From: Natranaeroarchaeum aerophilus
GTDB lineage: Archaea > Halobacteriota > Halobacteria > Halobacteriales > Natronoarchaeaceae
NCBI RefSeq assembly: GCF_023638055.1
Contig: NZ_JAKRVY010000010.1
Span: forward strand, 1-64,000
Length of the DNA stretch: 64,000 nucleotides
Reading direction: 5' to 3'
This document shows positions 44,861 through 53,544 of this stretch, piece after piece (the stretch's first letter is position 1; each line of letters begins with the position of its first letter). The translations under genes were made by a program, and so were the position numbers. A model generated the notes under the pieces. It saw only the letters and a list, made by a program, of their open reading frames with translations. It made no database searches and was not told where the DNA came from.

Positions 44861-46084
44861 TTACAGCCTGGTGGGGTCCGAAAGCTCTGTCGCGAGGCGC
44901 TCTGCAAGGTGCCACGCGAGGTCAGCTTTCGACCCTGTAAAGGACTCCGCACTGTCCGCAGTGACGAACTGTGCCGCGGTCTCGTTTGCCCCCATTACGC
45001 TTGCATCGTTGGCGACAACGAACGCGAGACCGACGCGGTCGAGAATTTCGCGAGCCGCCGCTACCATCTCCTCGGTCGAATCCGCCGTCTCCGCTTTGAA
45101 GCCGATGATCGGTAACTCCGGTCTGTGCTCTCTGATCGCGTCAATCAGTTTCGGCGTGGGATCGAGATCAAGGGCCAGTTCCTGTCCCGACCGGAGCTTG
45201 GTGTCGTGTGGTTCAGGTGTATAATCGCCGACTGCGGCGGCGGCGATCAGTGCATCGGCATCTTCGACTGCACCCTCCGCTGCATCGAGCATTTCGCTCG
45301 CGGTTTCGACGGGAACGTACTCCGCGTACGGGACCGGAGAGCCAGCACCGAAGGTCGGATCATCGGGCGTCCCCGACGGGAGGTGTGGTCCCACGACGCC
45401 GTGCACGAGCGTGACGTCCGCGCCGAGTACATAACAGGCGCGAGCGACACTTCGTCCGGTTCGCCCGGACGACCGGTTCGTCAGCACTCGAACGGGGTCG
45501 ATTGGCTCCGCCGTCGCCCCGCTCGTAACGACCACGTGCTCGCCCGCAAGCGGGCGTTCACCCGCACTGCGGGCCACTTCGATAGCGATCGTTTCTTCGT
45601 TGGCAATCTTGGCTTTCCCCTCCTCGACACGGGGATCGACGAACTCGACGCCCCACGCCTCGACGCGCTCGATCGCTTCTAACACGCCGGGGTGGTCATA
45701 CATCGGTTCGTGCATCGCGGGTGCGATCACGACTGGCACGTCGGCACCGATTGCGGTCGTCGCGCACGTCGTTACGGGCGTGTCGTCGATCGCGCCCGCA
45801 ATCTTCCCGACCGTATTTGCCGTCGCGGGGGCGATCAGAAAGACGTCGGCCCAGCCATCCCGACCACAGAGTTCGACGTGTTCGACGTCACCGGTGATCT
45901 CCGTGACGACCGATCGGTCTGTCGCGAACTCGACCGCCCATGGGTGGACGATGCCGCGCGCGCTGGAGGTCATCACGGCTCGAACCGATGCGCCGCGGCG
46001 ACGGAGCTCGTGGGCTAGCTCAACGGTTTTGACCGCGGCGATGCTTCCGGTCACTCCGAGCGCGACGTTGACGTCCTCTAGCAT
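44861..46084 (-). CDS. coaBC: Bifunctional phosphopantothenoylcysteine synthetase/decarboxylase CoaBC
   Basis: CoaBC makes 4'-phosphopantetheine in coenzyme A synthesis. The flavoprotein half (about 1-185) has GVTGSIAAVKTVELAHEL, APATANTVGKIAGAIDD and the PAMHEPMY motif where bacteria have PAMN-x-x-MW. The synthetase half (about 190-407) has VVVTSGATAEPIDPVRVLTN, RSSGRTG and AAAVGDYTPE. Both halves look intact. It stands alone between the Mrp operon and the response regulator. Confidence 0.93.
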   Translation of the reverse strand: MLEDVNVALGVTGSIAAVKTVELAHELRRRGASVRAVMTSSARGIVHPWAVEFATDRSVVTEITGDVEHVELCGRDGWADVFLIAPATANTVGKIAGAIDDTPVTTCATTAIGADVPVVIAPAMHEPMYDHPGVLEAIERVEAWGVEFVDPRVEEGKAKIANEETIAIEVARSAGERPLAGEHVVVTSGATAEPIDPVRVLTNRSSGRTGRSVARACYVLGADVTLVHGVVGPHLPSGTPDDPTFGAGSPVPYAEYVPVETASEMLDAAEGAVEDADALIAAAAVGDYTPEPHDTKLRSGQELALDLDPTPKLIDAIREHRPELPIIGFKAETADSTEEMVAAAREILDRVGLAFVVANDASVMGANETAAQFVTADSAESFTGSKADLAWHLAERLATELSDPTRL

Positions 46085-46167
46085 TCGTTCCGGAGTTCAC
46101 GCTACGGTCTCTAAACACTATCGTCGGACGGGAGACCAGAGAGACCGATATCTGGACACCACGACGG

Positions 46168-46734
46168 CTATTCCCATCTCGAAAGCGCCAGCTCGAACGC
46201 CTCGGCATCATCAAGTTCGTCAAGCGAGTCTCTCAGCTCATCTCTGAGCAGTTCGAACTGTGACGTCAGTTCGGAAAATTCGTCGCTGTGTTCGAGTTCA
46301 GTCTGTGACTTTTCCGCTTCGAGCGCAGCGCGTTTCGACGCGAGACGGAAGAATTCCTGCAGGGAGCTATCGACCGTGGCTCGGTGGAGCAGGTGATCGA
46401 CCGTTGTGAGCAACTGATCACCGGTAACTGGTTTGAACAGGTACTCGTCGAACTCCATATCAATGATCTCGAAGTCGGGTTCGACCGCAGTCACCATCGC
46501 AACCTGGCAGTTCAGCCCCTGCTCGCGGATCCGTTCGAGTACCTGGTCACCGGTTAGCCCGGGCATCCGCCGATCCAGCAGGACGATGTCGACATCATCG
46601 TCGAGACTATCCAGTGCTTCGGTGCCGCTGTACGCGACTCTGACGGTGTGGGCGTTGCGCAGTTGCTCGGCGTAGACGCGTGCCACCCGTGGATCGTCGT
46701 CGACGACCAGCACACAGCCGTGAGCTTCAGCCAT
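46168..46734 (-). CDS. HalX-domain response regulator
   Basis: The 188-residue protein has a receiver domain (about 1-125) with DDD near the N-terminus, phospho-acceptor D54 (DIVLLDRRMPG) and the late YLFKPVTG lysine. The C-terminal HalX domain (about 130-188) is a coiled helical region unique to haloarchaea and presumed to be the output. No kinase is adjacent; the partner could be one of the three kinases in this window or elsewhere. It is divergent from the SRPBCC gene. Confidence 0.9.
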   Translation of the reverse strand: MAEAHGCVLVVDDDPRVARVYAEQLRNAHTVRVAYSGTEALDSLDDDVDIVLLDRRMPGLTGDQVLERIREQGLNCQVAMVTAVEPDFEIIDMEFDEYLFKPVTGDQLLTTVDHLLHRATVDSSLQEFFRLASKRAALEAEKSQTELEHSDEFSELTSQFELLRDELRDSLDELDDAEAFELALSRWE

Positions 46735-46871
46735 CTACCCGTAGATGTGTCGTCTGTCGTCGTAATAGTTTCGGGCGAGCACGTGCTCATACAACCCCTG
46801 AGAACTCAGGTCAGGCCACCCAACGGGAAACGCCGCACAACATTTACCTTGTATCCACCATACTGACGAAC

Positions 46872-47402
46872 GTGGATCGAGTAGAGGTAAGCACAGTCGT
46901 CTATCTACCCCCCGAAGAGATCTACGAGTTCCTCGAGGACTTCCCCCGATACGCGGACTACTCCGAGTATCTACAGAAGGTGCGAGCGCATGGCGAAGGC
47001 AAGGAAGGAACCCGGTATACACTACGATTTGCCTGGTGGAAGCTGAACTACACGGCTCACTCGGAGGTCACAGACACCGATCCGCCAACCCGGATCGACT
47101 GGGAAGTGATCAAGGACATTCACGCGCACGGGTTCTGGCGGATCGACCCGCTCGACGAATCGGAGCGAGAGGGCAAAGACCACGCCTGTCGGGTCCATTT
47201 CGTCGTCGAGTTCGATACGGACACGGCACGATCGGGCGCACTCGACTTGCCGCGATTCGTCTCCGTAGGCTGGGCAATAAATAAGGTGAAGCCGCTGATC
47301 CTCGAAGAGGCCGAACGGATCGTCGAACGGATCGTCGAAGATCTCGAAGGGGAACGAAGGCCGGTCGAGTTGACGATTCACGACCGCCCGTCCTCAGTGT
47401 GA
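46872..47402 (+). CDS. SRPBCC (START-like) family protein
   Basis: The 176-residue protein has a START/polyketide-cyclase fold: VEVSTVVYLPPEEIYEFLEDFPRYADYSEYL (split), RFAWWKLNYTAHSEVTD, PTRIDWEVIKD and FWRIDPLDE. Related proteins carry hydrophobic ligands or act as coenzyme Q-binding factors. I choose the GTG at 46872 because a weak TATA (CATTTACC, near 46841) lies about 26 nt upstream. The longer upstream frame runs through the response regulator's promoter. It abuts the convergent halocyanin gene. Confidence 0.78.
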   Translation: MDRVEVSTVVYLPPEEIYEFLEDFPRYADYSEYLQKVRAHGEGKEGTRYTLRFAWWKLNYTAHSEVTDTDPPTRIDWEVIKDIHAHGFWRIDPLDESEREGKDHACRVHFVVEFDTDTARSGALDLPRFVSVGWAINKVKPLILEEAERIVERIVEDLEGERRPVELTIHDRPSSV

Positions 47403-47403
47403 C

Positions 47404-48087
47404 CTATTCGATTTCCTCGCCGTACCCGCCGTACTTCATGAAGAAGTACGCCAGCGCAAGCGTCGAGACCATCGCGCCGATGGTTCCGACCGCGAGGCTC
47501 ATCGCACTGTCGGGGATCGAGCGGGTCGCTGCACCGCCACCGCCACCACCGCCACCGCCTGCCCCTTCTTCGACCGTAAGCGTCGCATCCATCCCGGCCG
47601 CAACGTGGGGCTCACAGACGTACTCGTAGGTGCCCTCTTCCTGGAAGGTGTGTTCGTGCTCGAAGCCGGTATCCTCGATCGGTTCGTGGCCCTCCCACTC
47701 CTCGGGACCGCTCTCAACCGCGATGTTGTGCGTATCCGACTCCCAGATGAACTCGACCGTCGTTCCGGGCTCGATCGCCAGATCGTCCGGCTCGAAGACG
47801 TTGTTCCCGTCCGGCCCGACGATCACCGTCTCCGTGGCACCGCCTTCGTCACCGTTTTCGGCTGCACCGTTCTCTTCATCGCCGTTTTCTTCTTCACCAT
47901 TTTCCTCTTCTCCGTTCTCCGTGCCATTCTCCTCTTCGCCATTCTCTTCCTCGCCGTTCTCCTCCTCGCCGTTTTCTTCCTGTGCGCTCACGGTTCCAGC
48001 CCCGCCAGCAGCGGCAGCGGCCGATCCGGCAGTCGCCCACATGAACGAGCGCCGAGAGAGATCGCCACGTCCGTCGGTACCTGTCAT
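47404..48087 (-). CDS. Halocyanin-type blue copper protein 1
   Basis: The protein has a Tat signal (SRRSFMWATAGSAAAAAG), a long acidic repeat linker of E-E-N-G units (about residues 36-85) and a plastocyanin-like domain. Copper ligands are His in DTHNIAV, Cys in YEYVCEPH with the following His, and Met in AAGMDATL. After a Gly-rich spacer, one membrane helix (about 198-218) anchors the C-terminus, so the copper domain faces outside. Halocyanins carry electrons from the bc complex to terminal oxidases. It is near-identical to the second copy at 54.8 kb. Confidence 0.92.
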   Translation of the reverse strand: MTGTDGRGDLSRRSFMWATAGSAAAAAGGAGTVSAQEENGEEENGEEENGEEENGTENGEEENGEEENGDEENGAAENGDEGGATETVIVGPDGNNVFEPDDLAIEPGTTVEFIWESDTHNIAVESGPEEWEGHEPIEDTGFEHEHTFQEEGTYEYVCEPHVAAGMDATLTVEEGAGGGGGGGGGAATRSIPDSAMSLAVGTIGAMVSTLALAYFFMKYGGYGEEIE

Positions 48088-48139
48088 ACTCGACCCTTAG
48101 AATTGGGGCGTACTGAATACTTTGGTTCGCGCCCGACGG

Positions 48140-49204
48140 TCACTGCTCACGCTCGACAACGAATCGGGTGAACTCCGCGAGCATCGACGCTTCCGGTTCC
48201 GCAAGGTCGGCGTCAGCAAGCTGGTCCCGCGCCTCGGCAGCGAGCGAGAGTGCGCGCTCGCGTGAGAACTCGATGCTGTCAGTTTGCTGGAGGATATCGA
48301 TCGCCTCCAGTATCTCCTCGTCGGTGTTCTCCTCTGCATTGAGGATCGTCCGGAGCCGGTCCGCGCGTTCCTCGCTCGCCGTTTCCAGCGCGTGGATCAC
48401 GAGCAGCGTCTTTTTACCCTCTCGAATGTCGTTACCGAACTCTTTACCGAATTCACCCGCCTCGCCCAGCGAGTTCTCGATATCGAGGATGTCATCGCCG
48501 ATCTGAAAGGCAACTGACATTAACTCCGCATAGCGAGCGACTGCTTGCTCGCGCTCGTCGGACTGGCCCGTAACGATCGCGGCCAACCGGGCAACGATCC
48601 GTCCCAGACAGCCAGTCTTGCACGCACACATCTCCAGATACTGCTCCCGGCTGACCTCGACACCGCCGTCGTTGTGCCAGCAGATATCGGTCCCCTGTCC
48701 CAGATGGGTCCGGTTGAGCTCCGCCATCAACATCTCGTAGAGAGCGAGCCTTGTACCGTTATCGAGGTCAGCAGGGTTCTGTGTGATAACTTTCAGCGGC
48801 ATAAAATACAGCGCGTTTCCAGCGTTGAGCGCCACGTCGGTGCCATAGACGTGGTGCAGTGCCGGATCGCCGCGACGCATCGCGGCCCCGTCCTCGACGT
48901 CGTCGACGATGATCGTCCCCGTATGAAGTATTTCGGGGATCGTCGCATAGGGAAGGTACGGTTCGTGGTCCTCACCAAAGCCCCTGACGAGCAACAGAAA
49001 GACGATCGCTCGCCATCGTTTTCCCCCGCGATCGAGCAGTTCCCAGACAGGATCTGACAGTGCCCGCTGGAGCGTCTCCGGATCGTACGCGTAGGTCGCC
49101 GGACCGAAAAATTCCGTCAGGTACTCCTCGTCGATCCGTCGTGGGATCACCTCCTCGATCGCTTCGTCGACCACCGGCTGCCACTCGGCGAGCGTCTCCC
49201 GCAT
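48140..49204 (-). CDS. idsA: Trans-polyprenyl diphosphate synthase (GGPP synthase type)
   Basis: This prenyl synthase makes the C20 (or C15) chain for archaeal lipids. The first aspartate-rich motif is IIVDDVEDGAAMRRG and the second GDDILDIENSLGE; YFMPLKVI and HLGQGTDICWHN are also conserved. Bases upstream include CTTTTTACA, a TATA box with spacing suited to a leaderless ATG at 49204. Chain length is set by residues before the first Asp motif, which I did not model. Confidence 0.9.
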   Translation of the reverse strand: MRETLAEWQPVVDEAIEEVIPRRIDEEYLTEFFGPATYAYDPETLQRALSDPVWELLDRGGKRWRAIVFLLLVRGFGEDHEPYLPYATIPEILHTGTIIVDDVEDGAAMRRGDPALHHVYGTDVALNAGNALYFMPLKVITQNPADLDNGTRLALYEMLMAELNRTHLGQGTDICWHNDGGVEVSREQYLEMCACKTGCLGRIVARLAAIVTGQSDEREQAVARYAELMSVAFQIGDDILDIENSLGEAGEFGKEFGNDIREGKKTLLVIHALETASEERADRLRTILNAEENTDEEILEAIDILQQTDSIEFSRERALSLAAEARDQLADADLAEPEASMLAEFTRFVVEREQ

Positions 49205-49297
49205 ACTCCATCGGTCGCAACCGTACTGTAAAAAGGTTCAGTTACACCGTCGCGACAAATCACGCAGCCTTTTGTGAAGCGTCCCGAAGGCGGAGGT

Positions 49298-50071
49298 ATG
49301 GATTGCGGCCACGGTGGCAATGTGATCGGGATCGTCGATCAGGATGGCACCGATGGTCTCGTCGATCGGATCACCGGAGCCGTTCAGGATGCCGGAGGAT
49401 CACCGATCGTCGGAGCTGTCACGGAGCTGCTGGAAGCCGACCCGGACGGTATCGTTGCTCAGGGCAACTGTACGGTGCTCGATCTCGGCCGGACAGGAAC
49501 GACTGTCCCGATACTCCCGATCGACGCAGGACCGGGCGTTCGATCAGTTCCGGCTGACTCGCTCGAAAGTGCGATCAGCGAACTTGTTTCAGGGGAGTTC
49601 AATACGGTCGAACAGTGTCGATACACCGTAACAGTCGGTGGAACTGACGCCGGTATTGCCGTCTCGGATGCCATGCTCGTTACCGAGGAGCCAGCCCGAA
49701 TCTCGGAGTACAGCATCCACACGAAGAGCAACCGGGTGACACAGTTCCGCGCTGATGGCGTCGTGGTCGCCACTCCGACCGGCTCGCACGGCTACGCGGC
49801 CGCCGCAAGAGGCCCAATGCTCGCTCCAGGAACTGGCGTCGTGGCCGTCCCGATCGCACAGTTCGCGACCGATCGGGACAGTTGGGTCCTCGGCACGGGT
49901 GAGCCAGTCACCCTCCGCGTAGAGCGCGACGACGGGCCGGTGGAACTACTCGTCGATGACCGACGATACGGGCACGTTGCGCCCGGTGTAGACGTCACAC
50001 TGACCCCAGGAGTACCGCTCCAACTCGCAGTGGTCACCGAAAGCGAACCCTACTGGGTCGACGATCAGTAG
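49298..50071 (+). CDS. NAD kinase-like protein lacking the GGDG motif
   Basis: The C-terminal half is typical of ATP-NAD kinases: HTKSNRVTQFRADGVVVATPTGSHGYAAA and a late VDDRRYG strand. The N-terminal half lacks the GGDGT nucleotide-binding motif (AQGNCTVL instead) and the catalytic N-E pair. It may therefore be a catalytically dead, regulatory or differently acting paralog. I use the ATG at 49298; a GTG eight codons upstream is possible, and GGAGGT just before 49298 is too close to act as its ribosome site. Confidence 0.7.
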   Translation: MDCGHGGNVIGIVDQDGTDGLVDRITGAVQDAGGSPIVGAVTELLEADPDGIVAQGNCTVLDLGRTGTTVPILPIDAGPGVRSVPADSLESAISELVSGEFNTVEQCRYTVTVGGTDAGIAVSDAMLVTEEPARISEYSIHTKSNRVTQFRADGVVVATPTGSHGYAAAARGPMLAPGTGVVAVPIAQFATDRDSWVLGTGEPVTLRVERDDGPVELLVDDRRYGHVAPGVDVTLTPGVPLQLAVVTESEPYWVDDQ

Positions 50072-50144
50072 GACGTATCAAATCAGGTCGATTGACGGGA
50101 GTAGATTGGAAAAACTCTAATGGGTTAACCACTGTGTGTGAGAT

Positions 50145-50579
50145 ATGGACCCGAATTCGTTGCTCGGCCCGGTAGATCTGCTGTTGCCGTATATAGAGGA
50201 GGTGCTACTGGTACTGGTGCTGGTCAATGGACTGACGCGACTCGTCGCCCAGCGACAGTACAAATCACAATACGAGGAAGGGGGAGCCGAGGCAATCGTT
50301 CGCCATCCCGTTCATGCGGCCTCGAACGTCCTCCTGTTGCTCGGGACGTTTTATTATCTGACGGTGACTTTCCACGCAGGCGTCCTGCTGACGATCCTCG
50401 TGATCGGACTCTTCTTCACGGATTTCTTCGAGTTCGAGGCTCGGCTCGCCGAAGCCCGACGTGAAGCGAAGATAGAACTTCCCAAAGGAGCGCTGGCAGC
50501 ATGGGGACTCGTCTTCCTCTACGTTTCCTATCGCAGCCTCTTTTTCGTCGTCCAGCCGATCTGGGAGAGCATCGTCTAG
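50145..50579 (+). CDS. Uncharacterised membrane protein (three to four helices)
   Basis: The 144-residue protein has hydrophobic helices at about residues 15-35, 60-80, 82-95 and 118-138, with a basic loop RLVAQRQYKSQYEEGGAEAI between the first two. It fits the haloarchaeal DUF7313-type small membrane family (recalled, unchecked). It is co-directional with the NAD-kinase-like gene. No residue suggests an enzymatic function. Confidence 0.65.
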   Translation: MDPNSLLGPVDLLLPYIEEVLLVLVLVNGLTRLVAQRQYKSQYEEGGAEAIVRHPVHAASNVLLLLGTFYYLTVTFHAGVLLTILVIGLFFTDFFEFEARLAEARREAKIELPKGALAAWGLVFLYVSYRSLFFVVQPIWESIV

Positions 50580-50597
50580 GCGTGGTCGTTGGGGGTT

Positions 50598-51260
50598 TCA
50601 GACATTTTCATCCGAGCCGAGCAGTGCCTCCGCGATCCGGGCACAGACGTACGCGACGGCGTTCGTGACGTGGAGACACACGAGGATCAGTAGTCCCCCG
50701 ATCGGAACCGCAAGTGCCGCCTCGGGGAGAGTGTTGATGGTCCATGCGATCGGTTCGCCGTTGACCGTACCGAACTCGACTCGATGGGGATAATGAAGCG
50801 GAGCGGTCGCCATCTGTACGGCACTGACCAGCCCGACGATCAGCACGAGACCGACGATTCCGGTCCAGAGTTTCATCGTCACGAAACTCAGTCCCCGCCA
50901 CGTCGACGGAGCGTCAACGTAGCGCGTCACTGTCGCGAGTACGCCACTACCAGTTCTGTCAACGTCACCAGCAGGACCTAACGACGTCGACAACAGCGCG
51001 TTGGCCAGCCGCCGCTCGAGTTCGGCAAACAACCGGACGAGACCGATCGTCGCTGCCAGCACGGCGACGCCGACAACTACGACGGAAAGCACCAGTCCGA
51101 ACGTGAGGCCGAAGCCGACAAACAGGTAGTATATCAGTCCGAGTGGAAACGCCAGCAGCAGATACAGCAGATGCCGATACGTCTGGCGCTCAAAGACGAG
51201 ACCTACGGTTCTGGAGAGCCAGCCACTGCCGGAGGATGTTGAGCTATCGACGGGTGACAT
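50598..51260 (-). CDS. Membrane protein with putative sensor domain
   Basis: The 220-residue protein has four membrane helices in two pairs (about 30-75 and 128-210). RQTYRHLLYLLLAFPLGLIYYLFVGFGLTFGLVLSVVVVGV (spread) matches the start of PF13796-type 'putative sensor' domains, often fused to kinases. Here the sensor stands alone. It may regulate a kinase in trans, or be a truncated family member. Confidence 0.7.
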   Translation of the reverse strand: MSPVDSSTSSGSGWLSRTVGLVFERQTYRHLLYLLLAFPLGLIYYLFVGFGLTFGLVLSVVVVGVAVLAATIGLVRLFAELERRLANALLSTSLGPAGDVDRTGSGVLATVTRYVDAPSTWRGLSFVTMKLWTGIVGLVLIVGLVSAVQMATAPLHYPHRVEFGTVNGEPIAWTINTLPEAALAVPIGGLLILVCLHVTNAVAYVCARIAEALLGSDENV

Positions 51261-51359
51261 ACCGTATACGTGTCACCCGTCAGACATAGGTGTTTTCCAC
51301 GAACTGTGTCGGAGATCAGACTGCCGATCAACGCAAGTCGACGGTGAGAGAAAAGCGAC

Positions 51360-51629
51360 CTAGTTGGCGTTCCGCTCTTCGACTGCCGCGGTCAACTCCT
51401 TGTACGCAGGGATGACAACCCAGAACGCTAGCGTTCCGAGGATCATAAACCAGAACATTCCGTCCATCAGCATGATACCCATCGCGTCGAACGTGCTCGG
51501 ATCCGTCGGGGCAGCCTCGGTAAACTGCGGTCCCTCAAAGCTAGAGGTCCGGTACCAGCCCGCGAGGATCATCCACAGCATGGCGGCGCCACTGAACGTC
51601 GCCAGCCCCTTGATGAACTCGTCAGCCAT
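51360..51629 (-). CDS. Small membrane subunit of the cytochrome bc cluster (DUF7314-like)
   Basis: The 89-residue protein has a first helix (about 9-25) and a second (about 55-75), with a polar loop between. It lies last in the bc operon and overlaps the preceding gene by eight bases. Haloarchaeal bc clusters regularly end in two such small membrane genes. A role as an accessory subunit or assembly factor is inferred from position. Confidence 0.7.
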   Translation of the reverse strand: MADEFIKGLATFSGAAMLWMILAGWYRTSSFEGPQFTEAAPTDPSTFDAMGIMLMDGMFWFMILGTLAFWVVIPAYKELTAAVEERNAN

Positions 51630-51936
51630 TACCTGTATCTTGGTTGGTGTCGTCTTTAGCGTTTCCCATTGCTTCGGGCTGAAAGCGAGTCGAGAATACG
51701 TAGACGACGCCGCCGAAGGCGATCAAACCGATACCAAGCAGTGCAGTGATAACGTTGACATCCTCCGTCTCGGCGGTCGCCTGATCAGTGGCGCTGTCGA
51801 GCACCAGAAACCCGCCGACGACGAGTCCGATCGCGATCAACATCGAAAACACCGTCACGACCTTGTAGATCTCCATCGGAACAAGGACATCACGTTGCAG
51901 GGACGCGCGGTCGTCCGGCGCGTTCGAGTCGGCCAT
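51622..51936 (-). CDS. Small membrane protein of the bc cluster (DUF7315-like)
   Basis: The 104-residue protein has an N-terminal soluble part (DDRASLQRDVLVPMEIYK), two helices (about 25-47 and 62-85) and a short acidic end. It sits between cytochrome b and the last small gene. Its sequence matches a family restricted to haloarchaeal bc operons, as far as I recall. Confidence 0.7.
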   Translation of the reverse strand: MADSNAPDDRASLQRDVLVPMEIYKVVTVFSMLIAIGLVVGGFLVLDSATDQATAETEDVNVITALLGIGLIAFGGVVYVFSTRFQPEAMGNAKDDTNQDTGNG

Positions 51937-51967
51937 ACCTAGAAGGAGATCCGGAACGAGAAAAGGG

Positions 51968-52741
51968 TTATCGTGGCGGTCGAAGCCGGTAGTACCGACG
52001 GTTCAGGTTGTACATGTACCCCTCCTGCATCGCCTTCAAAACGGAGTAGGTAATCACCCCCGAGACGATCGGCACGATGAACACAAGATCGAACAGTAGC
52101 GTTGCGGTCATCATCGGAACGCGCTCGGCGATGATGTTGTCGATTGCAAGCGCGCTCCAGGTGAACGAGTACATGACGCCGGTCATCCCGAGCGCGGCCC
52201 AGAACGGCTCCTCTACGGGGCGTCGCGCACTCCCCTTGTTCAGGAACGGGACGAGGAAGATCAGGCCGATGATCGGCGCGTGAACGAGGACGCCGAACGT
52301 GTCCGACTGCATCAGGCGCTCGCCGCCCAGAATCGCCAGTTCGGGGTTGAGCGGGTCGGTCTGAAGCAGGCCGAACGACCAGTACAGATACCAGTCGGGC
52401 AGGATGACCGCGGGGGTCGTACTCGGGTCCGCCGGATCCCCGAAGTGGGGCGGCATCGTCGCCGACAGGAAGATGATAATCCCGATGAAGAAACTCGTGA
52501 TCGCCAGATTCCGGATGGTTTCGTGTGGCCATGCCGGGAAGCCGAGCACATCGCGCTCGACGTAGTCCGACTCCTGGCGCAGGTCCTGGTCCTCTCGTCG
52601 GGCCCGCTCGAAGTACTCGTAGGTCAGCCGGGAGAGCCCCTGCGTGCGCTCCTTGCGATTGCGCCACGTGGGTGTCTCGTCGTCCGGCGGCACGATGCCT
52701 GTTCCGCTTCCGTCCGCTCGTGTCTCTTGATCCTCTGACAT
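51968..52741 (-). CDS. petD: Cytochrome b C-terminal subunit (subunit IV-like)
   Basis: The 257-residue protein carries the C-terminal, quinol-binding half of cytochrome b. It shows the PDWY variant (ILPDWYLYWSFGLLQ) of the PEWY motif at the Qo site. Four or more helices follow a long cytoplasmic N-terminus. Its start lies 4 bp after the petB-type gene's stop. The divided cytochrome b is like cytochrome b6f and Gram-positive bc complexes. Confidence 0.9.
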   Translation of the reverse strand: MSEDQETRADGSGTGIVPPDDETPTWRNRKERTQGLSRLTYEYFERARREDQDLRQESDYVERDVLGFPAWPHETIRNLAITSFFIGIIIFLSATMPPHFGDPADPSTTPAVILPDWYLYWSFGLLQTDPLNPELAILGGERLMQSDTFGVLVHAPIIGLIFLVPFLNKGSARRPVEEPFWAALGMTGVMYSFTWSALAIDNIIAERVPMMTATLLFDLVFIVPIVSGVITYSVLKAMQEGYMYNLNRRYYRLRPPR

Positions 52742-52745
52742 TGTT

Positions 52746-53543
52746 TTAGTGTGGCTCCGCGATCCCCTGCATCCAGACGATTCCGACGTGTAGCGCGATC
52801 AGCGCCGTGACGACGAACGGCAGGATGAACACGTGCATAATATACATTCTCATTAACGTCGGTTGGCCCATCTCGAACCCGCCGAAGATGAGCAGCGCCG
52901 CCCATTCACCAACAAGCGGCACTGACATCGCCATCTCAACCCCGATCTGCCCGGCCCATAGCGAGAGCTGGTTCCACGGCAGGAGGTAGCCGCTGAAGCC
53001 GAACAGGAGCAAGAGGAGGATCAACACGACGCCGATGATCCAGTTGACCTCGCGGGGCTCCTTGTACGCGCCCGTGAAGTAGACGCGCAGCATGTGCAAG
53101 AACACGGCGGCAACCATGAACTGGGCCGCCCAGCGGTGGATGCTCCGGAGCATGAACCCGAAGTTTAGCTCGGCCATAATGAACAACATCTGGTTGTACG
53201 CGACCGAGGCTTCCTCGCCCGCCGTCGCGGGCGCGTAATAGAAGCCAAGCAGGGCACCTGTTATCGCCAACACGACGTACGCGATGATCGATAACGAACC
53301 CAGTGAGTATAACGGATACCAGTACCAGAACTTGTTGTCCAGGTTGTACTGTTCCGTGTGGCTCTTGGGCATCTGCATGTTCATCTTGTAGTACTGGTCT
53401 TCCAGTAGCTCAAGATAGTCCACGACCCGAAGTCGCTTGTCGAGCCACATCAGGGTGAACAGATACGTCTTCTCGATCAGCGAGAGCTCCTTGTTGTCAA
53501 GCCACTCGCCGTGATCGAACTCGTCTTTCTTTTGCAGACTCAT
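52746..53543 (-). CDS. petB: Cytochrome b N-terminal subunit (b6-like)
   Basis: The 265-residue protein has four haem-carrying helices. The two histidine pairs are His in IHRWAAQF plus His in FLHMLR, and His in YIMHVFIL plus His in IALHVGIV. The spacing of 13-14 residues matches cytochrome b6. The ATG at 53543 (MSLQKKDEF) is favoured because four codons further upstream would run into the Rieske stop. It passes quinol electrons to the Rieske protein and across the membrane. Confidence 0.93.
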   Translation of the reverse strand: MSLQKKDEFDHGEWLDNKELSLIEKTYLFTLMWLDKRLRVVDYLELLEDQYYKMNMQMPKSHTEQYNLDNKFWYWYPLYSLGSLSIIAYVVLAITGALLGFYYAPATAGEEASVAYNQMLFIMAELNFGFMLRSIHRWAAQFMVAAVFLHMLRVYFTGAYKEPREVNWIIGVVLILLLLLFGFSGYLLPWNQLSLWAGQIGVEMAMSVPLVGEWAALLIFGGFEMGQPTLMRMYIMHVFILPFVVTALIALHVGIVWMQGIAEPH

Positions 53544-53544
53544 A

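Noticed and set aside
47521-47560. Gly run in halocyanin 1 as a sequencing artefact
   Set aside because: The GCC/ACC-type codons stay in frame and the membrane anchor follows normally; it looks like a natural spacer.
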